Source: Mesostigma viride
Lineage: Eukaryota; Streptophyta; Mesostigmatophyceae; Mesostigmatales; Mesostigmataceae
Direction of reading: 5' to 3'
Assembly (NCBI GenBank): GCA_009746045.1
Contig: RPFO01000175.1
Coordinates: 3,757,231-3,821,230, forward strand
DNA length: 64,000 nucleotides
The notes beneath the pieces are model-generated. The model was not told where the DNA came from. It did not search any database and saw only the letters and a program-made list of their open reading frames with translations. Position numbers and translations under genes: made by a program. Below are positions 51,974-63,180 of the stretch, piece after piece. Positions within the stretch are counted from its first letter, which is position 1; every line of letters starts with the position of its first letter.

Positions 51974-52366
51974 TCAATCCTTTTTAACAACAGTAATGGA
52001 TAAGGAACCAAACTCCAAAGTGAGAGGAGTATCTGAAGCAGATGCAGATGCAGCCCGTTTAGGGGGAGAAGAAGGAGGAGTAGCAAAGACTAGAGATTCT
52101 ACAGGAGGACGACCATGAGGAAGAGGGCGTACATGCAGGCCTAAATCTGTTTGGCTATGATCTATAAGGAACTGCTGAGCTTCTTCGAAGGACATAAATT
52201 TCTTATACCTAATTACGTTGTATACACGGTTCTGAACGATTTTCCTAGCGTCGGACCAAGAAAGGAAAATGGAGGACCATTGAGGCGTAATCACCACGTA
52301 ATATTTAGCTAGACTATTATCGCTAGAAGAATGGGAAGGAGCAGTAAAAGATCGCCGCTGGCTCAT
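51974..52366 (-). CDS. E2 small upstream ORF with RNase H1 hybrid-binding-like domain
   Basis: 130 codons from MSQRRSFTAPSHSSSDNSLA. Residues about 20-70 read AKYYVVITPQWSSIFLSW, then ARKIVQNRVYNVIRYKKFMS and FEEAQQFLID. The pattern YYVV-x(n)-G/S-I-[FY]-x-SW-x(n)-Y-K-K-F-x-S-x-E-E-A-x-x-F-L is that of the N-terminal RNA:DNA hybrid-binding domain of eukaryotic RNase H1, also called the viroplasmin domain. A Pro/Ser-rich tail ends in FGSLSITVVKKD. It stands alone between the 5' LTR and gag, unlike usual Ty3 layouts. A possible splice donor (AAGGTGCG) lies just before the ATG. Function is inferred only. Confidence 0.7.
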   Translation of the reverse strand: MSQRRSFTAPSHSSSDNSLAKYYVVITPQWSSIFLSWSDARKIVQNRVYNVIRYKKFMSFEEAQQFLIDHSQTDLGLHVRPLPHGRPPVESLVFATPPSSPPKRAASASASDTPLTLEFGSLSITVVKKD

Positions 52367-52864
52367 GGTAACGCACCTTGTTGTTCTTGAGTAGTCACGA
52401 TAGGAGTGGAAGGGGTAGGAGTCGACTTAGCTGGGTTATCTGGATCACCGAAATGACGAGGGCGGCAATGGTCCAGCGCTCGTAGTCCTAAAGTCAGCGA
52501 CCCAGTGACTTTCTGCGAGTGCGGCCGTCTAATGTACAGCAGCACGAAGGAAAAGGTGGAATCTACCCAGACGCTAATCGTCTCACTAACACCGAACCGA
52601 AAACATCAACTATCTACGACAGTGAGCAACATTTCTCAGGAAAACAAAACGAGGAAAAGGAGCTATCTATAAAAGGATTTTCCGCTTCGAGCAGGTATAA
52701 CTTCTAGGCAGGGCGTGTCCTGAATCAGGCAGCACTACCCCCCCAGCTCGCAGGCGACCCGCCCATTACCTGTCAAGTAGGTGTCGTCTTCATTTTCCCA
52801 GCCGCGGAAGGGTTGATTCAATGACGTATGTTGCAAAGGATCGTCGTCTCGCTCTCTATCTAAA
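52367..52864 (-). other. E2 5' leader between PBS and upstream ORF
   Basis: A 60-codon frame (52545-52363) runs into the upstream ORF start and could be an upstream reading frame. Nothing else recognised. Confidence 0.4.
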
Positions 52865-52879
52865 CTACCTCCGAGTCCA
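52865..52879 (-). other. E2 primer-binding site
   Basis: One base inside the 5' LTR the minus strand reads TGGACTCGGAGGTAG. It begins with TGG as required to pair with a tRNA CCA end and shares CGGAGG with the E3 site. The tRNA is not identified. Confidence 0.65.
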
Positions 52880-53317
52880 TTGTTACGCCGCAAACCTCGG
52901 CCTCCACCTCTACCTCTACCTCTTCTGATGCTACCTAGACTAGTGAGGCCGCCTCTAGTTAAACCCCTAGCGAAAGACGAACGAGACGATCCAGATCTCA
53001 ATGCATTGACATATGTGCTACTGTAATATGCCATAGGCCATTTAACCAAACCCGTTTATTCCAGGAAAAGAGGAAGGAAACACAACTACACTGCCGTGAC
53101 CCAAGCCTATATGTGTTAATTCATTTAACACACGCCGAGTGACCACGCACGGAGTGGAACGTGCATAAATGGTCACCAACGGTCCAACAGACTCGGGCCG
53201 ATCTGGCCCTCGCCTGCCGAGACACAGAAACACAAGCAGGTGCACAGATGCACGCCGGTCCACTACATTCTACAAAAGGATAAGGACCACTAATAAAGTA
53301 CACTAGGAACTCGCTAC

Positions 53318-53670
53318 TGAGAAAACTGAGATTTCCTGAGATTTCCTGAGATTTCCTGAGAAAAAAACTGAGATTTCCTGAGATTTCCTGAGATGTTCCT
53401 GAGATTTCCTGAGATTTCCTGAGATTTTCCTGAGATTTCCTGAGATTTCCTGAGAAAGTGACCTGAGATTTCCTGAGATTGGCCTGAGAAAATTGGCTTT
53501 TTCTCAGGAAATCTCAGGAAATCTCAGGGCTAAGTGGAAACTGAGATTTTACGTGGACACTGAGATTTTTTTTTCTCAGGCTGAAAATCTCAGGGCATTT
53601 TCTCAGGCGCTTAAAATCTCAGGGCATTTTCTCAGGCGCTTAAAATCTCAGGGCATTTTCTCAGGCATGC
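53318..53670. repeat. Left subterminal repeat array of the CACTA-like element
   Basis: About 20 copies of CTGAGATTTCCTGAG-type units, first in one orientation to 53480, then as CTCAGGAAATCTCAGG and CTCAGGGCATTTTCTCAGGC in the other. A candidate transposase-binding array. Confidence 0.85.
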
Positions 53671-54129
53671 CATTGCCAGAATTAAATGTGTATTCTAACA
53701 AGCATAACACCATCATGCAATAAATCCAACAATTCATTAATGAATTAAATACGTTATTAGCACATCTTGTGGTATTAGGCGTGGCATTCATGGCATCACG
53801 CTGTTTGATAGTAATGAACTTATGTTTCATTGTGGCATTCTGTGACTCATCATTTCAATACCATCAAAATATAAAACATCGACTCAAAACTGCTCTCATC
53901 CTATTTCTGGATTGCTAGCTGATGGCTCATGGCCATATAACAGCTGGCATGCCAGAGCCCAGCAACGGTGGTTTCACTCAATATTGATGTGTACGTCTTC
54001 TCGTCGAGCTTGTATGCTCCACGATCTGCATCAAGTCATCCCCCAAAGAAAGAAAGCATACAGAAAGCAAGGAGTTAAATTTACAAACATGATAATAATG
54101 CCATATGCAACATGATATTCCAAGAATGA

Positions 54130-54450
54130 TATAGAAGGCGGGCATGCTGCCATGCATTGCGTGACTGCGTGCAGGCGTGCAGCTAGGTGTGCGTGCGTGG
54201 GCGAGTGCGTGCAGTTGTGCATGAGTGCGTTTGTGCAGGCGTGCCTTGGCGGGTGGGTTGATGGCTGTGTGCAGGCGTGCGTGCGTGAGTGGGTGCGTGA
54301 GAGTGTGCAGCTATGTGTGCGTGTGCGTGCACTTGTGCATGTGCGCGTTTGTGCAGGCGTGCCTTGGTGGGTGGGTTGATGGCTGCGTGCATGCGTGCGT
54401 GCGAGGGTAGGTGCGTGGGAGTGTGCAGCTAGGTGTGCGTGCGTGCAGTC
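54130..54450. repeat. GTGCGTGCGTG-rich low-complexity block
   Basis: Irregular GTGCGTGCG, GTGCAGGCGTGC and GGCGGGTGGGTTGATGG units, with a duplication of about 120 bp. A pure (GT)n run of about 22 bp lies at 54570-54593. Reading frames here are artefacts. Confidence 0.8.
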
Positions 54451-56318
54451 GGTGGGCGTGGTGAAGTCTCCGGGGTGTCGCTGTGGACATGGGTGGGGCA
54501 CTGGACTCGTGGGTGATACCGTTGTGGGAGGTGAATTGGGTGGGTACTCGTGGTCCTGGGTATTGTAGAGTGTGTGTGTGTGTGTGTGTGTGTTGGACTA
54601 TTGGGGGGACCCCCCCCTTTGGCGGGGGTCATGGGGGACATTGTTATGGGTTGATTATGTAGTAGTTGTGAGTCGCAGTTGTAGGTAGCTCGTGCGTAGG
54701 TCACAGGTTCGTGTGAGGGTTGGGGATGCTTGGGTTGCGTGGGTGGCTTGGGTATGGTACGTAGGCGGGCTTGCCGGTGGTCGGTGCAGCAGTGTCAGTT
54801 ATGGTTGAGTGGACAGCTGATTGGTTGCCCCGGAGGCCGGGGTGGATGGTTATGCTTCACGTGGATGGTGGGGTGGAGTCATCGTATGTTGGGGCAGCGG
54901 GGGGCGGGGTGGGCGGGGTGCAGTGGTGTAGGGGAACCTCGTTGTGGGGCGGTAGGTTTGTTTAGTAGGTGGTTTGTTATGTTGGTGTGGAAGGTGGTGT
55001 ATGTAATACGGAAGGGTGGTAGTCAGATAGGTTGGTTTGGGGGGACTCAAGGTGGATGGTCGGGTGGGTCATCGGATGGTTTGGGGGAGGAGGGCGGTGT
55101 TACGGTGTTGTGGGGGACCTCAGCGTGGGGGCGAGAGTAGTCCGTAGTCAGGTGGGGATGGATAACGGCATGTGGATGTCTGTGACGTATATTTGTGGGT
55201 GGGGCGGGTATGGAACAGGCAGGGGAGTGGGGCGAGTGGGAGTTAGCGGGGTGGAGGGTGCTGGCATTGTGGCGGGATGGTTGGAGGCACACGGACACAC
55301 GTAATGGCAAGAGTAACTGCATGCATAGCAACATTGGACCAGCTGTTCCTAGAACATCTGCAACCCTCAGCATGCAACAACCAACAGCAACTGACAACTG
55401 CCGACAGTGACAACGTTAGCAAGATGTGACGCCAAGTCCACTGGAGACCCCGATGTAATTTCAGGTGGTTCCCAGTCCTGCCGTGTACTTCACTTAATTC
55501 GGGGCCGCACACTTCGTTTGGTGCAGCAAGGGCTCGTGGCCGGTATGGTGGTAGCCGGTAGGCTTGATTGCCATGGATATCCGGCGTGGCGGAGGGGCCG
55601 CAGGGAGCGAGGCACCATGGAGGAGGCGATGGAGCGATTGAAGAAATGTAGGCAGTAGCCCGGTGCCCAGCAGCAGCGGAAGTGGAAATATTGCTTGACG
55701 CGGTGCGTGCGGTGGGATGGGTAGGCACTGCCTGCCATCACCCGGACATTTCCTGTTACGGCACAGCCCGCAGTCGGCCATATTGGAGCAGACGGGCCTT
55801 GCTGCGAATCGAGGGCGTGATATTGCACGGGAAAAATCATGCCGAGAGTCTCAGGGCGTCTCGCATGGCGACAGCTGCAGCGTGAGGGCCGACAAGCTCG
55901 AGATGCAGGTCTCGTCGGTACATGTGGGCCACTGGTGAGGTCGCCAATGTGATGGAGCCCTCTCCATCGTGCCAGTCGGACATCACTCAACAGCCAACAA
56001 CGATCTTTTGTGCGACCAGCAGCCTCCGAATTCCCTAAGTCCGGACTCCGGACGCAGCGCCCCTCTCCAACGGACTGCACGCGGAAATTTGAAATTCAGC
56101 CCGAAGGGCACGCGCCGCGCCAGAGCTGGCACAGGAAGTGGACGTTGCACGTGAATTGGAGAACGCCACCGTGACAAAGACCAAGGCGATAACGGCAGGT
56201 ACGCAGCCTTGGCAGCGCCATAATTTTACTTGGACACCATGCGCGGTGCTGTAGGCAGCCATATATATATCATTCACAGTGACTCGATGTAAAGTCGGGT
56301 GGTGTAATAGCGACATCA

Positions 56319-56351
56319 CCGGGCCCGCTACGTTTTTTGTAGCGGGCCCGG
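56319..56351. other. Perfect GC-rich hairpin
   Basis: The 13-bp arms CCGGGCCCGCTAC and GTAGCGGGCCCGG are separated by a 7-base loop GTTTTTT. No adjacent gene, so no terminator role is claimed. Confidence 0.9.
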
Positions 56352-56562
56352 CACCAACCAAGTGACGTGACTCTGCCAGATGATGATTTGATAACGCAGA
56401 TGATTTGATAACGCAGTTCAGCATTATCAAACGTGAACGTCAAGCACTCAATCGGCGAGTTTTTCGTGAGCCAGGAAGCGCTCTTCTCTAGGTATTCCTG
56501 TGGTTTCGCAGTTCCCTACATCTTGTGAGGTACATAGGGACAGTTTAGGTGAGAATACCAGG

Positions 56563-56673
<111 letters not shown>

Positions 56674-57339
56674 ACTATCTCACTTTCTCGGTCCAAAAAT
56701 CAAGCCATCACTCACAAACAGCCACGCGACTGCTGTGCTCTCACGCCGTCTCATTACACACAACTGATTTAGGTAATGCAACGTTGTTGGCGCGTCAAGG
56801 CGTCGGGTATTCATCTCACTTAAGATCGTTGTGTGTTCCCTTTGCTGCTTTGCTGGATAACGCATGTTTCCCTTGCATGCAGGCAATCTACCTAACACAA
56901 CCATGGCGCACACATCGGCCAGCCCAGCATGGCGGGGAGGGCACCTGCGGACACAGATTTTGTAGGCTCTGAGCCCTCATCACATCGCTGTAGCACTGGA
57001 CAGTCTCCTGCGGTAAATTTCTAGAAAGTCGTCCATTAATTTCAGCAATGATCGCTGGGACAGCCCTACGCGGATGTTATACTGCATTTGTAAGATGCTT
57101 GTGGCTGTGCATCTTGCCCGCCACCCTCGGACTGTGATTGAGTGCACTTCTCCTTCATGTGTTTTGTCAGTACAGTTTGTCATGCTAATGTAATGCAGAA
57201 AACCGCAATTCAGGCAGCAAGGTAGCAGCCATGTTGATTTTGATGATGATGATGATGATGACTTGGTTTAGGTGGTCTTTTGAACTTGTTGATTTTAATG
57301 AAATAAGTTTACCTGTGCGTGGTGTTGATTTGTCAGTTT

Positions 57340-57640
57340 GCTACGCCTTTGGTTGTCATGTTGACGTTTGTCATGTTAACATTTGTGGACATTTTGTCAT
57401 GTTAACAATTTTTTTGGCCTTCGTTTGTTAACGTCTTGACATTTCTTGACACATCACCTTGGTTTGTCAGTGTATTGACATTTTTTTCCGTGTTGATATG
57501 TTGATATTTCAAAGATTGTCAAGGTTTTGTCAACCTTTCAACATTCTGTCAAGGTTTGTCAAGCCTTTGATGTTATCATGTCAAGCTTTTGTCAAGTTCT
57601 GTCAAGGTTTGTCAAGGTCATGTCAGTTGATATGTCAAGA
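57340..57640. repeat. TTGTCAAGG/TGTTGACA low-complexity block
   Basis: Many irregular copies of TTGTCAAGGT and TGTTGACATT, continuing sparsely to 58065. No coding signal. Confidence 0.75.
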
Positions 57641-58629
57641 ATCTATATTACTAATTTGGCAATGTAAGGTAATCCGACACTATTCAGGGCATCACCGAGT
57701 ACGCGGCCAATCCAGAAGGGGCGGACTGACTGACCACCAATCCGCGCCAAGCGCACGGAAGAACTGCCAACCAATCCGCGCAAAGCTCCCAGCGAGCGAA
57801 GCGAGCGGCCGCTTTAGCGGCCTCCTCTCTGGAGGGCAGCGAAGGAGACCGTCAGTCCGTCACGATTCCTCTCCGGAGTGCAGCGAAGGAGTACGCTTCT
57901 ACGAACTACAGTATGCGTCTACAGCGGGCAGCGGGCAGTCCCTCCATGGTCTCTCTACCGCCAAAAATTGATTAAATTTTTTTTTTTTTTTGGCTGTGTG
58001 AAGCCAGCGGGTCACACTAGAACTATTTGACAATTCTTGACAAACAATTGTCAAAGTTTGTCAACACTCCGTTCCTAGTGTGGCAGCGAGGATGGCATGC
58101 CTGCACCAAGGAAGAGGAGGGGTAAGCAGCCTGCAGCAGAAACTGATTCCTCCATCTGCAGCGGCAGTGATAATGGTAGCCAAGAGGATGTGGCTCCACC
58201 TAGCAGCGACAGTGATGACCCATGCAGCTACAATGCGTCTGAACCTGCACGGGGAAGCGTGGACGGAGGGGGAGAGGAAGGAGGCAGCCTGCAGCAGAAA
58301 ATGCTGCTGATTCTGCCCGTGGTGGCGATGGCCGCGAGTATGCGGCTGAACCTACGCGGGGGAATCGTGGGCAGAGGGGGAGAGGGGGTAGGCAGCACAA
58401 GAATGTGGCTGAACCTAGCCGGGGCGACCTTGCACCAACGAGGAGAAGTGCAAGGGCGTATGGAAAAGTGAGCTACGCTGAAGCAGATTGTAGCAACTCG
58501 TCTAGTGACTGAAATTGATGTTCTTATTAAACTTGAAGAGCTGTACTCCAACTGCACAAGAAATTATTATAATTTGTAATCAAAGTGATTTCTGGTTGCG
58601 TGGTATGAATGCGATTTCTCTGTGTGCAT

Positions 58630-58975
58630 GAGGTTTCTCAGTTTTTCTCAGGCCTTAAGTTTCCCAGATATTCTCAGTCTCAGATTTTCTCAGGCAGCAA
58701 CCTGAGAAAAAACCGGGCGCCTGAGAAATTTCGTTCCTGAGAAAAAAAAATCTCAGGCCAGGCGACTTTCTCAGGCTGATTTCAGTTTTTTCTCAGTTTT
58801 CTCAGTTTTCTCAGGTGATTTTCTCAGTTTTCCTGAGAAAACTGAGATTTTTCTCAGTTGATCTCAGGAAATCTCAGGAAATCTCAGGACATCTCAGGAA
58901 ATCTCAGGAAATCTCAGGCAGCCTTCCTGAGAAAACTGAGAAAACTGAGAAAAACTGAGAAAAATCTCAGATCTG
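58630..58975. repeat. Right subterminal repeat array of the CACTA-like element
   Basis: Dense TTTCTCAG, CTGAGAAAA and ATCTCAGGAA units in both orientations, mirroring the left array. Confidence 0.85.
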
Positions 58976-59144
58976 AGTTCCTAGTGTACGCGGCGCGGCG
59001 CCCAAAGGCACCCAATATACCACAGTACTGTTACGGGGACAATCATGTCCAAACTAGAACTGCACGTAACCTAAGAACAGCCGAGGCCAAGGACCTAATT
59101 TACGTCCGTAACTACAACGAATTGTTACGCGACGTAACATCAGG

Positions 59145-59308
59145 GTCATGCCCACAGGGACGCCCACTGAGGCACGAGAAACCACACGCCCGCGCCAATG
59201 CCCCCGGGATAGCCGCGGGGAAGCCAGAGCAGTCCTCCTGGGGCGAAAAGACTGCACACTTGGGGAGGTTGAGCCGAAGGTTGATGGCCGCCATGGCCAC
59301 TTCAAGGG
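59145..59308 (-). pseudogene. LINE RT fragment, right flank of E2
   Basis: The minus strand encodes VAMAAINLRLNLPKCAVFSP, then GALARACGFSCLSGRPCGHD. A L-x-L-N-x-x-K-C-x-x-F block followed by G-x-x-x-L-x-G-x-P-x-G is the late RT (motif D/E) pattern of non-LTR retrotransposons. It joins in frame across E2 to 39691-39759. A 3'-end copy of the LINE then interrupts it at 59309. Confidence 0.6.
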
Positions 59309-59653
59309 ACATATATATTAAAAATATTAGTACTTACGGCAGAGTGAAATCGCTCAAACCAAAGCAAACGCCCAGCTATAAACCGAATTATACAGAGCCA
59401 TGTCAAAGCTCTATACTACGATAAGACCAATGGAAACTCCTAACGGGAGGAACCTAATAGCCCTGCTGCACCGCAAAATCAGCCCGCGTACGGCGGAGCA
59501 TGATGTCAGCCATGGCCCGAGTCAGCGCCACCGACAAGCGCTGACGCCAATATGACGTCCAGGTCCGCGCCGACCATGGGGCCCGGTGGCCCTCCAGGTC
59601 CAGCCGGTCCTCCCGGAGCCGGCAACACTCCTTGAAGAAGGCGGAGGTCAGGA
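59309..59653 (-). mobile_element. LINE 3'-end copy 1 (5'-truncated)
   Basis: The minus strand gives SAFFKECCRLREDRLDLEGH through TRADFAVQQGY and stop, then a 3' UTR ending TAAGTACTAATATTTTTAAT. GGACATATATATTA occurs on both sides (about 59308 and 59652), a likely target duplication. Confidence 0.8.
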
Positions 59654-59760
59654 CATATATATTATAAAAATATAATAATTACTTACATCAGAGTGAAATC
59701 ACTCAAACCAAAGCAAACGCCCAGCTATAAACCTGTATACAGAGCCATGTCAAAGCTCTA

Positions 59761-61144
59761 CCGGGTTGGTCTGTACGCCGTACGAATGCGATAAAATGCG
59801 GGATAAAGCATATTATGGGCCTCGACGTATTTTACGCGTATTTTACGTCTGACCACGCGGTTTGGACTTAGAATTTTTCGGGGGTACCAGCGGGCAGCGG
59901 GCACTGGCGCGGTGCCCAGGTTCTGGGCGCGGCGCGCTCACTGCACATTTGAGATTTTTACTACTAGAAGTAGATGCGTACAGTTCTTTTCATAAAGCGC
60001 AAGCCTTGCAAAATGTTTGGCCGGTAGGAGACAGCTAGGACTAGGTACATAACGCATAATAACAGTGTGCCAGCAAATGCCAGCTGTGCTACTGACGGTG
60101 TAATGCAATATAGCGACGACGAGGCCAGTGCGACTGTGCGACAGTGTGCAGCCATTTTCGATTTGCAGCCATGAAGAAGAAAGGGCCTGAATGGGATTTC
60201 GTTCTCGAGAAGAAAGAAGCAGTCACAGATGCTGTTAGTAACAAAACGCAGTTTGTGTCGAATAAGTTCTGCTCATTTTGCAACAAGAAGTTCTCATACG
60301 GGGCGGGGGCAATCAGCGTATTCCGAGTCCGTGCACACCCGCCGGAATCGCAGGGGAAGGGATGTTACCCTGCGACAAAATTCCACCGAATATCCGGAGC
60401 AAGTTTCTCAGGATGTATAACAACAAGTCGCAGCAGTCAGACGCCAAGAAGCAGCACAATTTGAACAGGGCAATGGCGGAGATGGGAGGGGCTGCGCCGG
60501 CTGACTTGTCGTCGGTTCCCAGCAAAGGCCAGCTGAGCATCACCAAATGGCTGGTTCCCGTCGACGAGAAAGGTGTCCAGCTGCTGGCTGCCGAATTTTT
60601 TATCGAGAACGGCATTGCCTTCAATGCGGCTGAGAGCGCCTCTTTCAAGCAGATGGTGGCCGGCATGGTCCAGTACAGAGGAGGGCACGTCACCCCTTCT
60701 TCTCGGAAGTTGTTGGGTGGCGAGCTTCTCGTGAAGAAGAAGGAGAGCGTGCAGGTGGCTGTCGAGGATCTCAGGGCCAAGAACAACCGTTACAGCTGGA
60801 CCCTCGTTTCTGTCCATTATATAGTGGATGGCTTTCCTTACAATTAATTAATTAATTGATTCCTTACAATTCCCGTTGCAGCATGCTCCCCCCTGCATGT
60901 ATCAAATCATAATCAGATAGGATTGCAGGGCATAAATGGAAGATGTTAATAAATAAGCATATACACCAAATTTCAGTTGTAATAACTGCATGACCATCAT
61001 CAAGGAGCGTGCTAATTGGGTGACTGACAATTGGACCACAAAAACTGTCGCGCATTTTACCGCCGCGTATTTTATACCCCCCACGTATAATACGCGTATT
61101 TTAAGTCCACGTATTATACCCCGCACACGTATTTTCCAACCCGG
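59761..61144. mobile_element. hAT-like element with partial transposase (1384 bp)
   Basis: 8-bp duplication AAGCTCTA (59753-59760 and 61145-61152) and 9-bp inverted ends CCGGGTTGG. It carries the N-terminal part of a hAT transposase. The catalytic half is absent, so it is a deletion derivative. Subterminal TATTTTACGCGTATTTTACG motifs flank the ORF. Confidence 0.9.
60171..60847 (+). pseudogene. hAT transposase N-terminal half (BED zinc finger)
   Basis: Begins MKKKGPEWDFVLEKKEAVTD. A BED-type finger is seen: EWDF, FCSFCNKKF (C-x2-C), then a His/Cys region (RVH, MLPCDKIPPNIRSKF) reached after a frame change near 60330. The continuing frame has QLSITKWLVPVDEKG, AEFFIENGIAFNAAESASFK and HVTPSSRKLLGGELL, the DUF659-like segment that follows the finger in many hAT transposases. 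The DDE/hATC part is missing. BED fingers bind the subterminal repeats of their element. It lies inside TIRs with an 8-bp TSD, which supports the call. Confidence 0.75.
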
Positions 61145-61239
61145 AAGCTCTATACTACAATAAGACCAATGGAAACGCCTAACGGGAGGAACCTAATAGC
61201 CCTGCTGCACCGCAAAATCAGCCCGCGTACGGCGGACAT

Positions 61240-62194
61240 ATATATACTGGGGCACGCCCGGTGTGTCCCGACTGTCGTCAGTCCTAGTGTCTTCCCTGCC
61301 TGCCTTCATGAAAAACAACAAAAGACCTACGCGGGTATACTACTACACTGTGCCGACTGGATGGGTCTGCATGCGAGCTTGAACGATGAGGGGAAGGCTT
61401 GGCTTCACTCCGTTTCCCTTGAGGGGAGCGTGGGGGCCGCATTCCTGCGCGCCCTCGGCCATGAGCCCTTTGTTCACGCTGGTTCCGGCCCTTTACGCCA
61501 TCGCTCTCCGCCACCAGCTGTTTGCCCCGCAACCTCTCATCACGGCGGGTGCGTCCTGCGGCAGCTGCGGGCTAATTGCTCTGGATACTACTGGGACGCA
61601 CTACATCGCGTGCATGGGTGGCCAGCAGAACCAGAACTGGTTCCTCTATCTCCATACCGCTCTCCTCCGCCGGGGTGGTGTGTGCCATGGTTCGGTCGGT
61701 CTTTCCCCACTCCACCATATCAAGTGTGAGGACGCGGATGGGGCCGCCCTCTACTCACCCATGACCACCGCCCCGACATTACCGTGCTTAGCTACGACGG
61801 GCAGGGTTGCCACCTGCTCATCGATGTCTCCGTGGCTCGGCCGCTCTCCGGTCGCCACATCCTCCGGGCGGCTGTGGATGCCGGCGCTGCTGCCGCTGCA
61901 TGTGGCTGAGCGCGACAAGTTTGCCTCCTACGGCAATGTGGGGCCCCACCGGGTCATCCCCTCTGTCCTTGAGGAGTTCAGGGCCATGGGCCCCAAGACA
62001 GCGGAGTTTAATTCCACGAGTGCCGCCAGCGCCGTGAAGACCGCCTCGACCTCGAGGGTCAGACCGCCCTGTGGTTTGCCCGCACGTGGTCCTCGTATTG
62101 GCGGCAGCGCCTGTCACTCGCCCTCACTCGCACCGTGGCTGATGTGTTATTCCGCCGCACCCGGGCCGACTTCGTCGCGGCCTATGCGGTCTAG
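61240..62194 (+). pseudogene. LINE ORF2 C-terminus with RLE-type endonuclease
   Basis: Plus-strand frames: KQQKTYAGIL, HASLNDEGKAWLHSVSLEGS, then CGSCGLIALDTTGTHYIACM (C-x2-C-x10-H-x3-C zinc motif), then RPDITVLSYDGQGCHLLIDV. A CCHC motif followed by RPD-x(n)-D is the signature of the restriction-like endonuclease found C-terminal to RT in R2, NeSL and Dualen-type elements. It nicks DNA to prime reverse transcription. Downstream: FASYGNVGPHRVIPSVLEEF, then ALTRTVADVLFRRTRADFVA and stop at 62192. Frame changes lie near 61470, 61700, 61905 and 62010. RT itself is missing. Confidence 0.75.
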
Positions 62195-62359
62195 ATCCCT
62201 CCCAGGCCTGCATGGTGGGCCGGCAGCGATGTTGCTGCGTGTCGTAGTTTTGTGATGTAGTTAGTTGTACCTTGTGCCACTGGCGTGATCCTTGGATGTC
62301 CGTGTGAGATTCCTATTCATTTCTTCAGGGTTCTTCTCCTTTTCGGGGTTTTATATATT
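62195..62359 (+). other. 3' UTR of the plus-strand LINE
   Basis: Untranslated tail after the stop, ending in GGGGTTTTATATATTCATT, next to the 86-bp repeat. No gene. Confidence 0.5.
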
Positions 62360-62446
62360 CATTGAGAATGATAGGTTACGGAGGTGAGATGGGCATGCAA
62401 CATAAGGAAAAACCCGATAACTGCATGGGAGAATAACCCTGAAGAA
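62360..62446. repeat. Second copy of the 86-bp repeat
   Basis: Matches 10979-11064 apart from a few substitutions and a CATG insertion. It lies between TATATATTCATT and AATGAATATATA. Confidence 0.8.
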
Positions 62447-62756
62447 TGAATATATATTATAAAAATATAATTACTTACAGCAGAGTGAAATCACTCAAAC
62501 CAAAGCAAACGCCCAGCTATAAACCGATATACAGAGCCATGTCAAAGCTCTATACTACGATAAGACCAATGGAAACGTCTAACGGGAGGAACCTAATAGC
62601 CCTGCTGCACCGCGTACGGCGGAGCATGATGTCAGCCATGGCCCGAGTCAGCGCCACCGACAAGCGCTGACGCCAATATGACGTCCAGGTCCGCGCCGAC
62701 CATGGGGCCCGGTGGCCCTCCAGGTCCAGCCGGTCCTCCCGGAGCCGGCAACACTC
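62447..62756 (-). mobile_element. LINE 3'-end copy 3 (5'-truncated)
   Basis: Same 3' UTR and C-terminal codons as the other copies, with a small internal deletion of CGCAAAATCAGCC near the stop codon. AATGAATATATATTA stands at both borders. Confidence 0.8.
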
Positions 62757-63180
62757 CTAATGAATATATATTAAAAATATAATTACTTACAGCAGAGTGA
62801 AATCACTCAAACCAAAGCAAACGCCCAGCTATAAACCTATATACAGAGCCATGTCAAAGCTCTATACTACGATAAGACCAATGGAAACGCCTAACGGGAG
62901 GAACCTAATAGCCCTGCTGCACCGCAAAATCAGCCCGCGTACGGCGGAGCATGATGTCAGCCATGGCCCGAGTCAGCGCCACCGACAAGCGCTGACGCCA
63001 ATATGACGTCCAGGTCCGCGCCGACCATGGGGCCCGCTGGCCCTCCAGGTCCAGCCGGTCCTCCCGGAGCCGGCAACACTCCTTGAAGAAGGCGGAGGTC
63101 AGGGGCCCCATGGCTCCAAACTCCTCCAGGACAAAGGGCACCACACGATGGTGCCCGACGTCGCCGTAGGCCAGGAGGAA
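62757..63180 (-). mobile_element. LINE 3'-end copy 4 (longest)
   Basis: The minus strand encodes LAYGDVGHHRVVPFVLEEFG, TSAFFKECCRLREDRLDLEG and TRAMADIMLRRTRADFAVQQ with stop, followed by the 3' UTR. It abuts copy 3 through AATGAATATATATTA and ends at AATGAATATATATAC on the right. Confidence 0.82.

Larger units (their letters stand above)
59654..61237 (-). mobile_element. LINE 3'-end copy 2, split by a hAT-like element
   Basis: 59654-59760 and 61153-61237 carry the same 3' UTR (ACTCAAACCAAAGCAAACGC block, then CCTAACGGGAGGAACC). They are separated by 59761-61144. The right end borders ACATATATATAC, the same type of target as copy 1. Confidence 0.8.

Noticed and set aside
54031..54501. His/Thr-rich ORFs
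   Set aside because: Low-complexity GTGCGTG sequence inside the CACTA-like element; no start context or homologous motif.
56319..56351. Rho-independent-like terminator hairpin
   Set aside because: No bacterial gene nearby; the T-run is the loop, not the tail.
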